From Septoria linicola (taxonomy: Eukaryota > Ascomycota > Dothideomycetes > Mycosphaerellales > Mycosphaerellaceae): a stretch of 64,000 nt of DNA. Positions within the stretch are counted from its first letter, which is position 1; the number at the start of each line of letters is the position of its first letter. A program made the position numbers and the translations under genes. The notes beneath the pieces were generated by a model that made no database searches, was not told the origin of the DNA, and saw only the letters and a list, made by a program, of their open reading frames with translations. Where the stretch lies: NCBI GenBank assembly GCA_024114885.1, contig CP099429.1, forward strand, positions 124,001 through 188,000. Reading direction: 5' to 3'. Of the stretch, positions 1 to 11,839 are shown one piece after another.

Positions 1-120
1 CCAGCTCTTTCTCAGCGAACAAGATGTGATACTTGATCAAAGCATAGACCGCGAAACCAAGAACCATTTTCGTACTAGTTCCGATGAAGACGGAGAAAAG
101 CGAGAAAGGGTATGTAACTC
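1..120 (-). CDS. Partial exon of a membrane protein (cut by window edge)
   Basis: On the minus strand a hydrophobic reading frame runs off the left edge of the window. It follows a plausible 3' splice site (TTTCAG at 121-126) and includes the stretch MVLGFAVYALIKYHILFAEK, which looks like one membrane-spanning helix ending in charged residues. Upstream exons were not located, because the frames between 128 and 616 overlap on both strands without a recognisable domain. The family is not identified. Confidence 0.3.
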
Positions 121-733
121 CTGAAACCTAGGCATTGACCTGTCCTGTGTTGTTCGCTAGTGCAGCAACTGTAAGATCATGCGATGGTGTGTGGCCCGAC
201 TCAAATACTTGAGCCAGCACCACAGATCTGTAGGAGGTTCGCATGCTGTAGTAGCTCTCCTCGGTGTTCTGCAGTCTGTCTTCGTGAAATCCATCCCACA
301 GATGGCTCTGTCTGGCGTAACACAGTACACAGGACTGGCAAACAAGAAGGAGAAGGAGGAAGGCCCGCCTCGGCTCTGGCCGGAATCCTGCCAAGGGCGG
401 CCTAGCTCCGCAGCTCGACCACGCATCGCCGCTTTGCTTCTCGCCATCGTCGACACGGCAAGGAGCTGTGAAGCTGCAGACAGGCAGACGATCGTACGGT
501 GCTGGCACGGGAAGATGCGCACTCTATACTGTATGCCGAGCATCACGACGTTGCACCATAATTTCGCCGATACACCAGCCACTCAGCCTCAAATGAGTCC
601 GACATCTGGAGAATAGTCTGTGAGCTGATGTATAGGGATTCCTGGAGAGCTGTAAGACTGGAGTAGATGACAAGCAATGCGGTGCAACAGCTGACTTTAC
701 TCTTTATCATCGTTAAAAGGCTTAACAGACATC
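121..733. other. No supported gene
   Basis: Several overlapping open frames exist on both strands, but none shows a domain, a signal peptide or convincing splice structure. The stretch probably holds further exons or introns of the left-edge gene and the promoter of the molybdoenzyme gene. Confidence 0.4.
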
Positions 734-1789
734 ATGATAAGCCACGCTACTGAAGGTGGGACACATCTCGACAAAGAGGACGAACGTAATGCCTGCACTG
801 GAATGGTACATGGCTTCCACATCCGTCATCCGTCTCCCGCACATACATTCATTAAATTCACCACCGAAGAGGAGGAGCTCTTCCAGACGATTCACCTGGG
901 TAAACCCATCATCAACCATGATCTCTGGCGTCTCAGGATTCACGGACTCGTCGATCGGCCATATATTCTGACCTTGCCAGAACTGCAGGCACTTCCATCC
1001 ACTGACATCACATCATTCCATGAATGCTACGGAAGTCCTCTCAAAGCTCCGACGTCCAACGTCTGGCGCATCGGCAACGTCACCTGGACTGGTGTCCGGC
1101 TGAGCGAGCTCCTCATGCGAGCAGGCGCTAAGTCTCAAGCAGCTTACGTCTGGTCCGATGGGCTTGAGTGTGGCGAGTTCGGGGGTATCGCAGCAGATCG
1201 CTACCAGAAGGATCTCCCCATCGAAAAGGCAATGCGGTCTGAGGTTGTCGTGGCCTACAAGATGAACGGCCAATCACTTGGGCTGGAGAGAGGCGGACCA
1301 GTAAGACTCGTGGTGCCAGGCTGGTTTGGCACGAACAGCACCAAATGGTTGTGCTCACTACAGCCGAGAGAAGAGCGAAGCCCTGGGCCGTTCACCACGA
1401 CATTCTACAATGAACTTGTCCCAGGCGAAGAGGCAAGCGGTAGGATGAGGCCTGTTTGGGAGGTGGAACCCAACTCCATGATCGTATCGCCCAAAGATGG
1501 CGATGTTGTAACATGTATTGGAAGGATCAAGATCTGGGGCTGGGCGTGGAGCTGTCATGGCATTTCTGCTGTGGAAGTTAGTGGTGATGGCGGAGATCAT
1601 TGGGAGGTAGCCCGGCTGGCAGAAAGATCGCAGTTCGAGTGGCAGAGGTTCGAGATCGAACTGCAGCTTGCAAATGGCAACCATGTCTTGATGGCGAGGG
1701 CGAGGTCGAAAGACGATTTGCAGCAGCCGTTGGTAGAAAGGAGGAACCATGTCCATAGCGTGCATGTGGAGGTCAACCCAGCTCCATGA
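734..1789 (+). CDS. Sulfite-oxidase-like molybdopterin oxidoreductase
   Basis: A 351-residue intronless protein resembling the molybdenum domain of sulfite oxidase. Residues about 45-215 match the oxidoreductase molybdopterin-binding fold: SFHECYGSPL places Cys98 where the molybdenum-ligating cysteine of the family sits, and NVTWTGVRLSELL is the usual following segment. Residues about 235-348 look like the Mo-co dimerisation domain (immunoglobulin-like, ending HSVHVEVNP). There is no cytochrome b5 domain and no clear mitochondrial presequence, so electron transfer would differ from animal sulfite oxidase. The ATG at 734 is the first in frame. Substrate is inferred only as sulfite or a related oxyanion or sulfoxide. 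Membership of the fold is likely, the exact reaction open. Confidence 0.85.
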   Translation: MISHATEGGTHLDKEDERNACTGMVHGFHIRHPSPAHTFIKFTTEEEELFQTIHLGKPIINHDLWRLRIHGLVDRPYILTLPELQALPSTDITSFHECYGSPLKAPTSNVWRIGNVTWTGVRLSELLMRAGAKSQAAYVWSDGLECGEFGGIAADRYQKDLPIEKAMRSEVVVAYKMNGQSLGLERGGPVRLVVPGWFGTNSTKWLCSLQPREERSPGPFTTTFYNELVPGEEASGRMRPVWEVEPNSMIVSPKDGDVVTCIGRIKIWGWAWSCHGISAVEVSGDGGDHWEVARLAERSQFEWQRFEIELQLANGNHVLMARARSKDDLQQPLVERRNHVHSVHVEVNPAP

Positions 1790-2959
1790 CTGCCAGTTCG
1801 ATTCCAGCTGCCGGTTCTGTACTCGTCGTCAATCTTGCCACTGGCGTTTCTCATGGACTAGACTCAGCTATTGGTGTTTCTACCTGCCAAAGTCGTCCTC
1901 GATACCGCCAAGGCGCCTCTTTTGCTAGCTTGTTTGCGATCCTTCCTTCACAAGTTGTCATCACCTCGCGACATCGATCAGACACAAGCAGACACAGCAT
2001 ACATTGAATGCCCCAATGCACGACACGAGAAGTGCAGGGCCTGTGATTGGAGTGCAGCTCCAGAAACACTTCGACGTCACTTGAGAAGCAGTCCCAAGTA
2101 CTGAGCCACTTTGCCACGAAGTGCAAGCATCTCAGCTACAGCAGATCAAGAATGCGCATGTCGGCTGGCGCCATCGTCATCGCCTTTCTTGGACTGGACT
2201 TTTTCGATCAGCTGCTGATGACGCAGTATGTTCTTCCTCACTTCCATATATCTCCTCACGCCTAGCTGACATTTGTCTCAGGCTCTTGTCGCATCAAGTC
2301 CTCAATCACTCTACTGGCCGTCTGAAGAGGAACATGTACGACGTCCGTCGGCAAGTGCGTCGGGAATGGGCGATTGTGCCAGGAACGTGTATGCTGGCCG
2401 AGTGTGTGGCATATTGGTTCGCGGTTGACGAGCGCAGCTGCACAGACAGCGTCTGTCGCCGTCACTGGGAGCTGGTGGGCTGATCGAGGGTCTCCATGTC
2501 ATGTTCTCATACTACCATGGGAGTCTCGCCGGCCTGGTGCGTCTAGTTAATGCATGATTCTGGTCCCAGGAAGTGAGATGAAAGGCCGAGCTGCAGAGCT
2601 GCCAGTCGGGCATTCAAAAAGTCAAATTGCCTGTCCGGAAAGACGCGCTACCAACACGTCTTGCTGGAACTTGTCCCCCATCACGGCCGCACCGCATTGT
2701 CAGTTGGTCCGCGCTGGTATTCGCGAGACGTGACAGCGATGATGAAGCAGACACCGAAGATCATGTGGTCCCGGTCGCCTTGTTTTTGAGATGCCCACAC
2801 GCTGACATCACCGCCGCGCATCTATCTCCTACGCAAAGTAAAGATTGAACTACGCGCGTCGTCCTCTGCACCGTGCCAAAATGTTGGACTGAAGACCATG
2901 TTACCTCTCTGATCCTACTTTCGCACCATTCAGATCTCACGAGCACGCCGTACTGCACA
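1790..2959. other. Intergenic, no supported gene
   Basis: Short open frames occur on both strands (for example 2121-2483 on plus), but they have arginine/serine-rich shadow composition, no domain and no consistent splice sites. I see nothing else in it. Confidence 0.5.
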
Positions 2960-3652
2960 ATGACCTCCTCGCAGCCTGGCCTCGGCGCCTATCTCCGCCC
3001 ACTCGCCTACACCTCGACGGTCCTGCTCGGAGTCAGCGGCATCACGACCTCGATTCTGTTCGTTCCTGCCTTGCTCCGACCGATCGTGAGCGCCGCACCT
3101 GCTGCTTCCAGCACATCCGCACCTGCCACGAAATCTGCATCATCTCCATCTCCATCTCCATTTTCCCTCGAAGTCCCATCCACGCCCATCGAGTCTGGCA
3201 GATTGACACCTCCCGTTTCGCAGAGAACCTTTGACTTTGGTCAGCACCTGGGCAGCTCTGGCACTTACAAAGCAGTGGCAAGACAGTTTGCGCAGCTTCA
3301 GGCGTCGAGCACATTCTACAATGTGCCGCTGGAAAGCATTGCCGTGGCAGCATTCGCTACGCTGGCGTACGGAACTCGCAGCACGGCGCAGTGGAGGAGT
3401 TGGGTTGCTGCCGCTACGGCGCTCGTGAGCATAGATTTGCTCAAGACGGTCTTCATGGCGCCACTGGCTGTGAAACTGCTGTGCATTGCGGGCGATGCAG
3501 AGCCTGTCGAGCCTTACGAAGATGCGCCAATCGACAGAGAGGCCGACAAGAGCAACACGGTGCAGTTCTTGAGGAAGTGGAGCATTCTGAATTTGGGCAG
3601 CAGTATTGCTGTGATCGCTACAGCTGCTTTTGCGTGGACTGCTGAGGCCTGA
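2960..3652 (+). CDS. Small integral membrane protein, possibly DUF1772/anthrone-oxygenase-like
   Basis: A 230-residue protein starting at ATG 2960; the same frame opens upstream at a GTG, which is not a plausible fungal start. Hydrophobic segments lie near residues 10-40 (STVLLGVSGITTSILFVPAL), about 125-140, 150-175 (WVAAATALVSIDLLKTVFMA) and at the C-terminus, separated by a Ser/Pro-rich loop. The layout of one N-terminal helix, a loop and three more helices resembles the DUF1772 (anthrone oxygenase-like) family, but I see no diagnostic residues. No polyketide synthase is nearby, so a role in secondary metabolism is not supported by context. The gene is real with good probability; the family is tentative. 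Confidence 0.6.
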   Translation: MTSSQPGLGAYLRPLAYTSTVLLGVSGITTSILFVPALLRPIVSAAPAASSTSAPATKSASSPSPSPFSLEVPSTPIESGRLTPPVSQRTFDFGQHLGSSGTYKAVARQFAQLQASSTFYNVPLESIAVAAFATLAYGTRSTAQWRSWVAAATALVSIDLLKTVFMAPLAVKLLCIAGDAEPVEPYEDAPIDREADKSNTVQFLRKWSILNLGSSIAVIATAAFAWTAEA

Positions 3653-4343
3653 TCGGTAGTCCTGCTGCAGAAATGGTCTCCTCTCCCTCCTGCTCCTGTT
3701 CCACGACACGCTGGCGACCACCACTCGTCACACCGCACAGCAGAAGAGTGCGCTGCCACTGACTGTGCAACTGTTCCTGCTCATCGTGAGTCTCTGCCTC
3801 TTCCTCTCATCCAGTATCCTATCGCTGACAGTTAGAAGAATGGATCAACACAGTCATCACCATGGACAAGCTCCACCCCAACTATGGTCAGACTCAGGCC
3901 AAGCAGCCGGAGTCACGAACAGTGGCTTCTCGACAACAGATGGTGGCAAGACGTGGAGAGTTGCGAGGATTAGTACCCCGAAGTTCTCGTTCGTGAGACA
4001 GAGACGTCCACGTCCTGCTTAGACTGCGGTCGATCAGGTTCAACCTTGGTCTCCACCGCAGCTAGAGCTGTCGTGATCAAGGCCGTCCCTTCGTTGAGAA
4101 TTCGAGGGCTTGTCAAGGAATGATGTACCGCGCGTTGATCGCGTGCTTGTCTAACCTGTCCTTAAGAATGTCTTGTATTGGATTATTCTGTTGTCTATGC
4201 CTCATATACGCAGATAAAGGCGCGAACGTACATTGCGATCAAAGAATGTCTACACCTCAAAACCTTCTTTCCCCCCTCCTCCGTATCAACATGAATGTTG
4301 TTCACAAACCCCCAATTCACGCCCACACCCCCAACCCCCTCGT
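3653..4343. other. Convergent intergenic region
   Basis: Lies between the 3' ends of two convergent genes. A 60-codon ATG frame at 3840-4022 has no recognisable feature. The last 150 bases are C-rich and probably the 3' UTR of the minus-strand gene. Confidence 0.5.
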
Positions 4344-6285
4344 TCAAACAAAACTGAACCTCGATCCCTCCTTACTCCTAATCGGCAGCCCCAACAGACT
4401 GCCCTTCCTCTCCTTCACTGCCGGCCTCACAGTCCTTTCACTAGCCTCACTCCTTCCACTCCTGCTATGCCTCCCACTACTCGAATGCTTACTCGAGTGG
4501 TGATGATGACTGCGATGCTTCCTCGGCCGACTCAGATCCACGCACGAAATACTATCTTCCGGAAGCACAGTCTTGATATCTCCCATGCCATCCGATTCCT
4601 CTGCTTCAAAGTCCTCCCAGCTTTGAAGGACAGAGTCACGTTCGTGAAGATATGGCTTGTTCGGTGCAGAAGAATGTCTCGGGTCATCTTCTTCGCGAAT
4701 GGAAGTTTTCCTATTGGAGGAAGCAGCAGAAGCAGGTAGAGATATGGCTGCAGGGTGGTAACATGAGCTGCCGCCTCTACTAGCCTGCGAAGGAGCATGA
4801 TTGCCAATCGGTGGAGGAGGAAGTGGAATCGCATCTGAGCCTCGTCGAGATGGTTTGATAGTGCTCGCTGAAGAGCGTCGGCCGGCCTCACTGCCGCGCT
4901 CACGATGCGAGCGAGATGAATGCATACTGGCACCGCTGTCATGACGTTTCAGTCGGTCCGTATCGTCTGCGCTGGTCCGGCGATGGGATCGATGCGACGC
5001 CGAGGACCTGTGATCGTCGCCATCATCTCCTCCACGGCGGCTGCTGTGCTTGGACACTGTACTCCTTGGAGCTTCGAGGTAATAGTTCGAGCGATCAATT
5101 TCCGCATCAATTGGCAGAGTACTGGCGCGCTTCATGGCGCTGCCCACGCTGGGCATGGCGGGCACTCGGTCTGGTGCATACTCCGCATCGTCAATGGTGT
5201 GACTCCTCGTAGGATGAGGTCGGAGATTGGTGTATCGCGACATGACTTCTTGAACTTCAGCATCGTCGTTGTAGCCAGTCTCTTGAAGCATGCGCATGGC
5301 TTGGGTTGAACGTGGCTGTGGGCGGCTATATGCCGATTCCGTGGTGCTGTAATTGTGGTGGAACCTTCTGCTCGTCCGGGCTTCGGATTTGGGGGCCTGT
5401 GAGAACACTGGCATGGACGGAGGCATTGTCTCAGCGCGGATCGGAGGTACCGGTGGAGCAGCTTCGCTCCTGGGGTACCTGGAATCCGCCCTGGATGGGG
5501 AAGACATGTAGGCAAGATGATCAGCTTCATCCTTAGCATTCTTCGATTCCTCTCGTGTCATTGCGAACATTAGTGCAGCACCAGCAGCCGCGCCCAGAGC
5601 AGTCCCAAGAATTGCTTTCGAGGGAAAGCTTGAGCTTGCTGACGGGACGACAGACTTCGCTGACTGCGAAGTGGACTTGGCGAGATCCAGCGCAGTCTGC
5701 ATTCGTGACTTCGTGGTAGTTGCCTTGGAGACCTGAGAGCCGCGAGACATAACCGACCTGGCGACTGACTGTGCATCATCTTCGGCATTGCCATCATCGA
5801 TCCCTTCTCGCCACGTCAGCACACGGCTATGCTCAGACGGAGCTACTTCGCCACAGCCCGCACCCTCGCCGTGCGGCTGGCGAAAGATGAACTCGATCGT
5901 GTTCCCATCGTGGTCTTCTACGGCGGCATTAAAGCAAGAGCATTCTTCGTTGCGGTAACTTGGAGCGCCACTTGGAGACCCTCCGGCCTGCAGCGATGCA
6001 GTGTAGCAGTCTCGAACAACGTTTCGATCTTCGGCCAGGAAGGCAATGTGGTTCGGAGAAGGTCGCGCGCTGTGCAACGATCAGATCAGAGTATGCATAG
6101 GCAGAACTTTGCCCTTACCCAATCGGCGCCTGCGTGATGAAGAAGTCTGCAGATTCCACGCCAAAGCCAATGGAATGTCCTTGGTGACCGATGAAGCGAT
6201 AGCCAAGTGGTTGAAGAGCTGCCAAATAGAATGAAGTTGCTGTAGGGATGTGCGAAACTGTAAGACCCAAATGCGATACCGGCAT
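4344..6285 (-). CDS. VOC (glyoxalase-fold) protein with long disordered tail
   Basis: Two exons, 6119-6285 and 4344-6069, joined across a 49-base intron with GTAAGG donor and CAG acceptor, give a 630-residue protein. Residues 1 to about 110 form one VOC module: it starts MPVSHLGLTVSHIPTATSFY, has ESADFFI, then SPNHIAFLAED after the splice, and ends in VEDHDGNTIEFIF, the usual final strand with a metal-ligand-position Glu. The remaining 500 residues are rich in Ser, Arg, His and acidic residues and look disordered. They contain one small hydrophobic stretch, AILGTALGAAAGAALMFAM, which could be a glycine-zipper membrane segment. The exon-1 ATG is the only one giving a full VOC N-terminus. The enzymatic function is unknown. 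Confidence 0.85.
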
Positions 6286-8006
6286 GATGGGTCCGGCGTT
6301 GGCGACGATAAATAGCGAATGAATTGTGCAAGATTAAGAACGACAGTGGAGAATAGCAGCGGTAGTGCAGCGCAGTATTACCGTAAGCAGGTGTAGAAGT
6401 GAAGAAAGTCGCCGGGAACTTATGTCGGCCGAGCTGCTGTAGACAACGGTTCCTGGTAAAGAATAAAGAATTTGGTGAGGGAAGGAACAAAGGTACAGAG
6501 GCTGTGGAATGCGAATGAAGCAGTAAGTACTCGCAAGACCGCTGCGTTGGACATGGGCTTAGCAAGGCTAGTGAGGAGCAGTCAAGCAAGACTTGCCGAG
6601 AGAGTAGAGCGTCTTCGGTGTCATGATCGGTGAGTGGCTTCATTGGCGGACCAGGAGTGATTACTGGTCATCTCGTCACAATTCGGAACCTCAGCCAGAC
6701 TTGGTAGGTGAGGTGAGCAGAAAGCAGGAATAGCTGAGGCGTGCTATAGGAATCGTTCGCTCCTCGTCCGCGGTTCCACTCGCACAGCGTGGGCTGAAAG
6801 ATCAAAGCTCGTGGCAGGAGTGTTGGGAAGTGTCAGTACTAGTGGAGCAAGCCAGTTCTGCCTACTGGCTACGGTGTGCAGGTTGATCTCAATCCAGGCA
6901 CGCACACAGAGGCTGCCACGTCTTTATGCATGCAGCTAGAATGCGGAACTATCGTGAGTGGTCGGCACGAGCCATTGTGCATATAGGCGGCTCGATCCCA
7001 GCATGGTTTTGGAGGGAATTGGTGGGACTGATTGGAGGCGGTGGACGGGCGATCATCGTTCTTGTTTGCAGCATGTGGTTTGATGGTGAGGACACTCATG
7101 TGGTTGAAATCCTTGTGGCGCGGCTGCGATTTTGCAGAACTACGATGAGGAGACGAGTATGCTTAATGTAGATGTCGATTGTTTGCAGAGAACCAGAGTG
7201 CGAGTGCAGTTCTTCCATCCCACTTCGCCAAGCGAACATCCTTGCTTCAACGTGGTGAAACAGCCGGCTCAAGTGCGCCGATACAACACATGCGGTGTAA
7301 GAAATGACCGAGTAAGTGTTGTGACAGATGCGGTGCAACATTGTGCACGTGCAGATGCAGATGCAATGTGAATGTGCAAGCATTGTTCGTGGTCGCTTTA
7401 CACGCTACATCTGCTGTCACTGTCGGATCAAATGTTGCGAGTCGAAGACTGTTCTAGCCGCCACGAGATTCAGCAGTGTTTTGCAGAGTCTACGCCGGTC
7501 CTCCTGCGCGGGTCACACATCTCTCTACCCAAGCCTTTTGTAAGCATTGACTAGACTTCTGACATGAGTCCAGCGCCGTTCGCGCGAACATCCTCCAGAG
7601 ACAAATGTCCCGATCCCTCCACGAGCGGCGACAAGTGGGTCATTCACCTCAAATGACAGGCAGGTCCACCTCTCTGAAGTGACTGCAATGCCTCGGTTGT
7701 ATCCAAGCGATTCCAGATCACCGGCACGTATGCGTTGCAAGTCCAGTACTATGGTGGGTACGTGGTTGGACAGTCTATTGGGTCCACAGTGAATACATCA
7801 CTGTAATGCCAGCTGTGCCAGCTCAGTATGGCAATACTCAAGAGTCATTGCATGGCAAGATGGATGTTCGCGTAAGGTGAGGCGCCGATGCAGATCACAC
7901 GTTGCGCGCACGACTCGATGTTCGTTCTGCTTATGCCTGGGTGAACCCCAATCAAGTCAACCATCTGCTGCTGTGCCATCGTATGTCTTTCTTCCCGAAC
8001 AGGACA
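6286..8006. other. Intergenic, 1.7 kb without a supported gene
   Basis: Holds the promoter of the VOC gene at its left end and the 3' side of the next minus-strand gene at its right end. Scattered frames of 60-95 codons lack domains and overlap on both strands. I see no repeats or RNA genes. Confidence 0.5.
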
Positions 8007-9320
8007 TCATTGTAACAGATATGATGCAGTCCATTCGACACCGGCATCTCTGCCTTTCAGAATTGAGGCTACGTCGATACCACAAGCTGCAATGAATTTG
8101 CTGGTTTCTGCGCGCGACATGCCCTGCAACTGACCTCGCTGCAGCTGCACGAGGACTGGCTCCGCAATGCACCCTGCCAAATTGTCCAGGAACGCCACCA
8201 GTTCTCTTTCAGTGGTCGAGAGGGGATGCTTATCCCATACAGCGGCCAAGTGCGATGCGACGTCTTTCCAGTATTGCTTCTCTGTGGACAAGATGATCTG
8301 AAGAGCTTGCGCCTTGACAGACTGCCAAAGCTCGATATCTTCCTGTTCCATGTCTTCACCAAACGGATCATCGTCCGTAGCCTCTTCCGGCTTGTGCTCC
8401 TTCTCCAATATATGGTCGTCTTCGTCTTGCTCTTCTGTCTGCTGCTTCGGCCCCCACGCAAAGGCCTCGTCTATCGCATCTGAGCCACTCGAACCATATA
8501 CGAGATACTGCTCCAAGCAGGCTTGGAGCATGAGATCTGCGGCTAGTCTCATCCACTTCTCGGTAGGAGGACACTCAAACATCTGGTGACAGGCGGCAGA
8601 TACACGCATGAACAGTGGCAGAAGATCAAGAAGCGCCACGGACTCGCTCGTGCCGTAGAATGCATCTGCATACGCGTCATCCTCAGGCTCGACGCCTAAA
8701 GACTTGAGAACATGCGCACGATTCTCTTCAACCTCGTTCGCAGGAATCGGCAATGCATCGTCCAAAGGCCGTACGTTGTACTCTGCTGTGGGTATGCGCG
8801 AAGCATTCCCGATCCAATGCCGTGCTCTCTCCCGATTGCGGTCTCTCAGATTTTGTAGCGATGCTCGAGCGGGAGTAGATGGACATCTGACGAAGCGCTG
8901 CGAGGTAAGTGTGACCAATTGTAGGACCAGCTGTCGAAAGCGAAGTTCGGCATCGGAGCGATAGTTTGGATATCTGCTGCGGAACAATCGCAAGAACTGG
9001 TCCACCTGGAAGAGGCAAAGGTCAATCTGCCTTCGGTATTTCGCCTCCGAGACAGCATGTCTACTTCCAGCCAGGCAAGCGTCGATGGCTTGGTACAGCA
9101 AGTAGTCTAGAATCATGTGGTCCACTTCCAGCGCCGTCTCAGCATCTTCCATCTGCCTCGAGATGATAGAAGCATGCTCGCGATCTGATGTCTTGCTTGG
9201 CTTGGTCCTATTGAGGCCACCTCTCACATCATTCTCTGACTGCAAAACCTCATCCTCCTGCAGACCTTGTTGTCCGGTTTCGTGCTCATCACTGGACACT
9301 AGTTCCCAATCCTGAGACAT
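8007..9320 (-). CDS. Conserved-type fungal protein of unknown function
   Basis: A single-exon 437-residue protein beginning MSQDWELVSSDE. The first 55 residues are acidic and polar. Residues about 65-300 are predicted helical, with segments such as DYLLYQAIDACL and LLDLLPLFMRVSAACHQMF. An acidic low-complexity stretch (about 295-325, ending DDDPFGEDMEQED) precedes a helical C-terminal part with many Trp/Leu. There is no signal peptide or membrane segment. I do not recognise a named domain. The sustained length and well-formed composition make it a real gene; function is not proposed. Confidence 0.8.
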   Translation of the reverse strand: MSQDWELVSSDEHETGQQGLQEDEVLQSENDVRGGLNRTKPSKTSDREHASIISRQMEDAETALEVDHMILDYLLYQAIDACLAGSRHAVSEAKYRRQIDLCLFQVDQFLRLFRSRYPNYRSDAELRFRQLVLQLVTLTSQRFVRCPSTPARASLQNLRDRNRERARHWIGNASRIPTAEYNVRPLDDALPIPANEVEENRAHVLKSLGVEPEDDAYADAFYGTSESVALLDLLPLFMRVSAACHQMFECPPTEKWMRLAADLMLQACLEQYLVYGSSGSDAIDEAFAWGPKQQTEEQDEDDHILEKEHKPEEATDDDPFGEDMEQEDIELWQSVKAQALQIILSTEKQYWKDVASHLAAVWDKHPLSTTERELVAFLDNLAGCIAEPVLVQLQRGQLQGMSRAETSKFIAACGIDVASILKGRDAGVEWTASYLLQ

Positions 9321-10236
9321 GTCGTCCCCAGCGGCAGTTTCTCGCAGTGCAGGACCTTTCCAGTTTATATACTCAACTCAGCGCAGTTCCCACTGTGACA
9401 GGCGTGAAAAGCTCTGTCTCTTCCTCCCTGGTAGCGCATCAGTGCACGAGTCAATGATTGATCGGTGACTTGTCAGTGGTAATCAGCGAATTTCCACCTC
9501 AGCTTTCCGGGCACTGTCGCCCTCGGGAAGCGCCTGCAGCAGCGAAGAGCAACGTGTCTCTCGTATGCATCATGTCGCGGCGCAATCTGTACGATGTCTA
9601 AATGTACAGTGGTGCACGTATGTTCATGTTTGTGTTGTCGCGTGGCAGGCAGAAGAGAGAGCGGAGAGCGCGACGCGTGCAGGCACGATTTCAAGTCTGG
9701 GCAAGAGCGAATGCCTCATCTTTGACCCAGCACCACAAAACTTGTCTACAACTCTCTTCCTCTCAACTTCGCCGACAATTTCGACTCCGCGAGTCTTCGG
9801 AGACGTCTATTGGCTTCACTTACATTAGTCTCCTCGTGGTCAAGAAGAGATCCATCTCGGACTCAGACACATCGGCGAGCTCTGAGCCTCTGAGGTCCAT
9901 GGGCCTCTGTTTCTCGATCGCAACAAAATTGGTAAGGGTGTCACCAGGCTGATGCACGCGAGCGGCGCCCATTTCGCTGCATCGATTTCACTTCCAGTAA
10001 TGCTCGCAGCACCAGCTGGTCGCATTGATCTGTCTGGCCAATTTCTAGCAATCATGAGGCTCTGCTTGGCCTGTGACGCGGCAATTTGCGGACCTTGATT
10101 TACACTGCCTTGATTCGCACTTCACCAGCCACAGTGGCACCTGCAGTCTTCTTTTCACATTACAAGAGCACCTAGACCTCGTTGTCTGTCGTTGATTGAC
10201 CTTGAGCCGCAGACTGACACCAACCAACCGCCCAAC
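9321..10236. other. Divergent intergenic region
   Basis: Separates the minus-strand unknown gene from the plus-strand chitinase, so it should contain both promoters. Frames seen at 9565-9952 have no protein-like features. No repeat or RNA gene was noticed. Confidence 0.5.
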
Positions 10237-11839
10237 ATGTCACAGCATCAAGGCTACAGAAGTGTTGCCTATTTCGTCAATTGGGCTATCTACGGCAGAA
10301 ACCACCAGCCTCAAGACATCCCAGCAGAGAAGCTGACACATGTGCTATATGCATTCGCCAACATTCGACCCGAGACTGGTGAAGTGTATCTGACCGACTC
10401 CTGGGTATGCGTGAGGGCTAGCAGAGCTACGAGGACACCGTGCTGACGGTTCCAGGCCGACACCGACAAACACTACCCGAGCGATTCCTGGAACGACACT
10501 GGAAACAATGTCTATGGATGCATCAAGCAACTATACCTGCTCAAGAAGCGTAATCGCAACCTCAAGATCCTCCTGAGCATCGGCGGCTGGACCTACTCGA
10601 GCAACTTTGCTCAGCCTGCATCTACCGATACTGGACGGCGCACTTTTGCGCAAAGCGCTGTTCGATTGCTCAAGGACCTGGGACTGGATGGCCTCGACGT
10701 AGACTGGGAATATCCCAAGAATGATGCCGAGGCAGGAGACTTCGTCAAACTATTGCAGGCTACCAGAGAGGAGCTCGAACGCTATTCGGCATCACTTCCC
10801 GCCCGACCTCACTTGCTCTTGACCATCGCCTCTCCTGCAGGGGAGTCGAACAGTAGATGGCTGAAGTTACGTGAGATGGATCAGTACCTCGACTTTTGGA
10901 ACATGATGGCCTACGATTTCGCTGGCTCGTGGGATCCTACTGCCGGGCATCAGGCCAACATCTTTCCTTCTCAGCAGCGCCCGCAGAGCACTCCTTTCAG
11001 TATCGACAATGCAATCCGTTGGTACACGAATGCTGGTGTCCCCTGTAGCAAAATCGTGTTGGGAATGCCACTTTACGGCCGTGCTTTCCAGAACACAGAT
11101 GGCCCAGGAGCTCCCTTCAATGGAGTTGGCGAAGGCAGCTGGGAGAATGGTGAGTCCACCATTTTGCACTAAAACTTCTGTCTGCGCCATTTGCTGACTT
11201 GATGACCAGGTGTTTGGGACTACAAGGTAAGCTCGATCCTCATCCTCACCGCTGGGGGTGCAAGCCTCCCAGCAGCACACCACATGATGACAAGAGCAAA
11301 GCACCAAGCTCGCCATATCGCAATGTTTTGTGACAAACCCTCGCAGCTTCATTGCTACGATGGGTCTGCACTGAGTACAGCGAGTCAAATTTGGAGGCCG
11401 TGGGTGGGACTTTACGTCCAAAATTACTTGATCTAATCTGATCTTGACAACCACATCCTCATGCCTGATGACGCTCAGCTGGAGAATGGATAAGCTAACA
11501 GCTCACCAGGCCCTTCCCAGACCAGGCGCACAGGTGCAGCATGATCCACAAGCCATTGCATCGTGGTGCTACGACCCGGCCACTCGCACCATGGTCTCCT
11601 ACGATACGCCTGCAGTTGCTGCACAAAAAGTAGAATACATAAAGCGCACTGGGCTCGGCGGTGGAATGTGGTGGGAAACAAGCGGAGACTTTCCGGCGTC
11701 ACAGAACGAGTCCTTGATTACCGTCGTCGTGCAGGGCTTGGGAGGATATGAGGGAAAGCATATGGAGCACGCTCCTAACACACTTGAATATCCAGAGAGT
11801 CGCTACGATAACTTGAAGGCTGGCATGCCTGGGGAATAG
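10237..11839 (+). CDS. GH18 chitinase, intracellular ChiB-like
   Basis: Four exons (10237-10404, 10456-11149, 11210-11226, 11510-11839) encode 402 residues. Exon 3 is a 17-base microexon completing ENG-VWDYK. The last intron is long (283 bases) but has a GCTAAC branch site 10 bases before its CAG acceptor. Family 18 signatures are plain: LLSIGGWTYSSNF (substrate site) and DGLDVDWEYP with the catalytic acid at Glu141, then LGMPLYGRAF and GGGMWWE. No signal peptide precedes YRSVAYFVNWAIYGR, and there is no chitin-binding module. This fits the intracellular subgroup related to Aspergillus ChiB and Trichoderma Chit42-type enzymes, which hydrolyse chitin during wall turnover or autolysis. The enzyme call is firm; the physiological role is by family. 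Confidence 0.95.

Noticed and set aside
3840..4022. 60-codon ATG frame with a His-rich start
   Set aside because: No domain, no conserved context, and it lies in the 3' flank of another gene.
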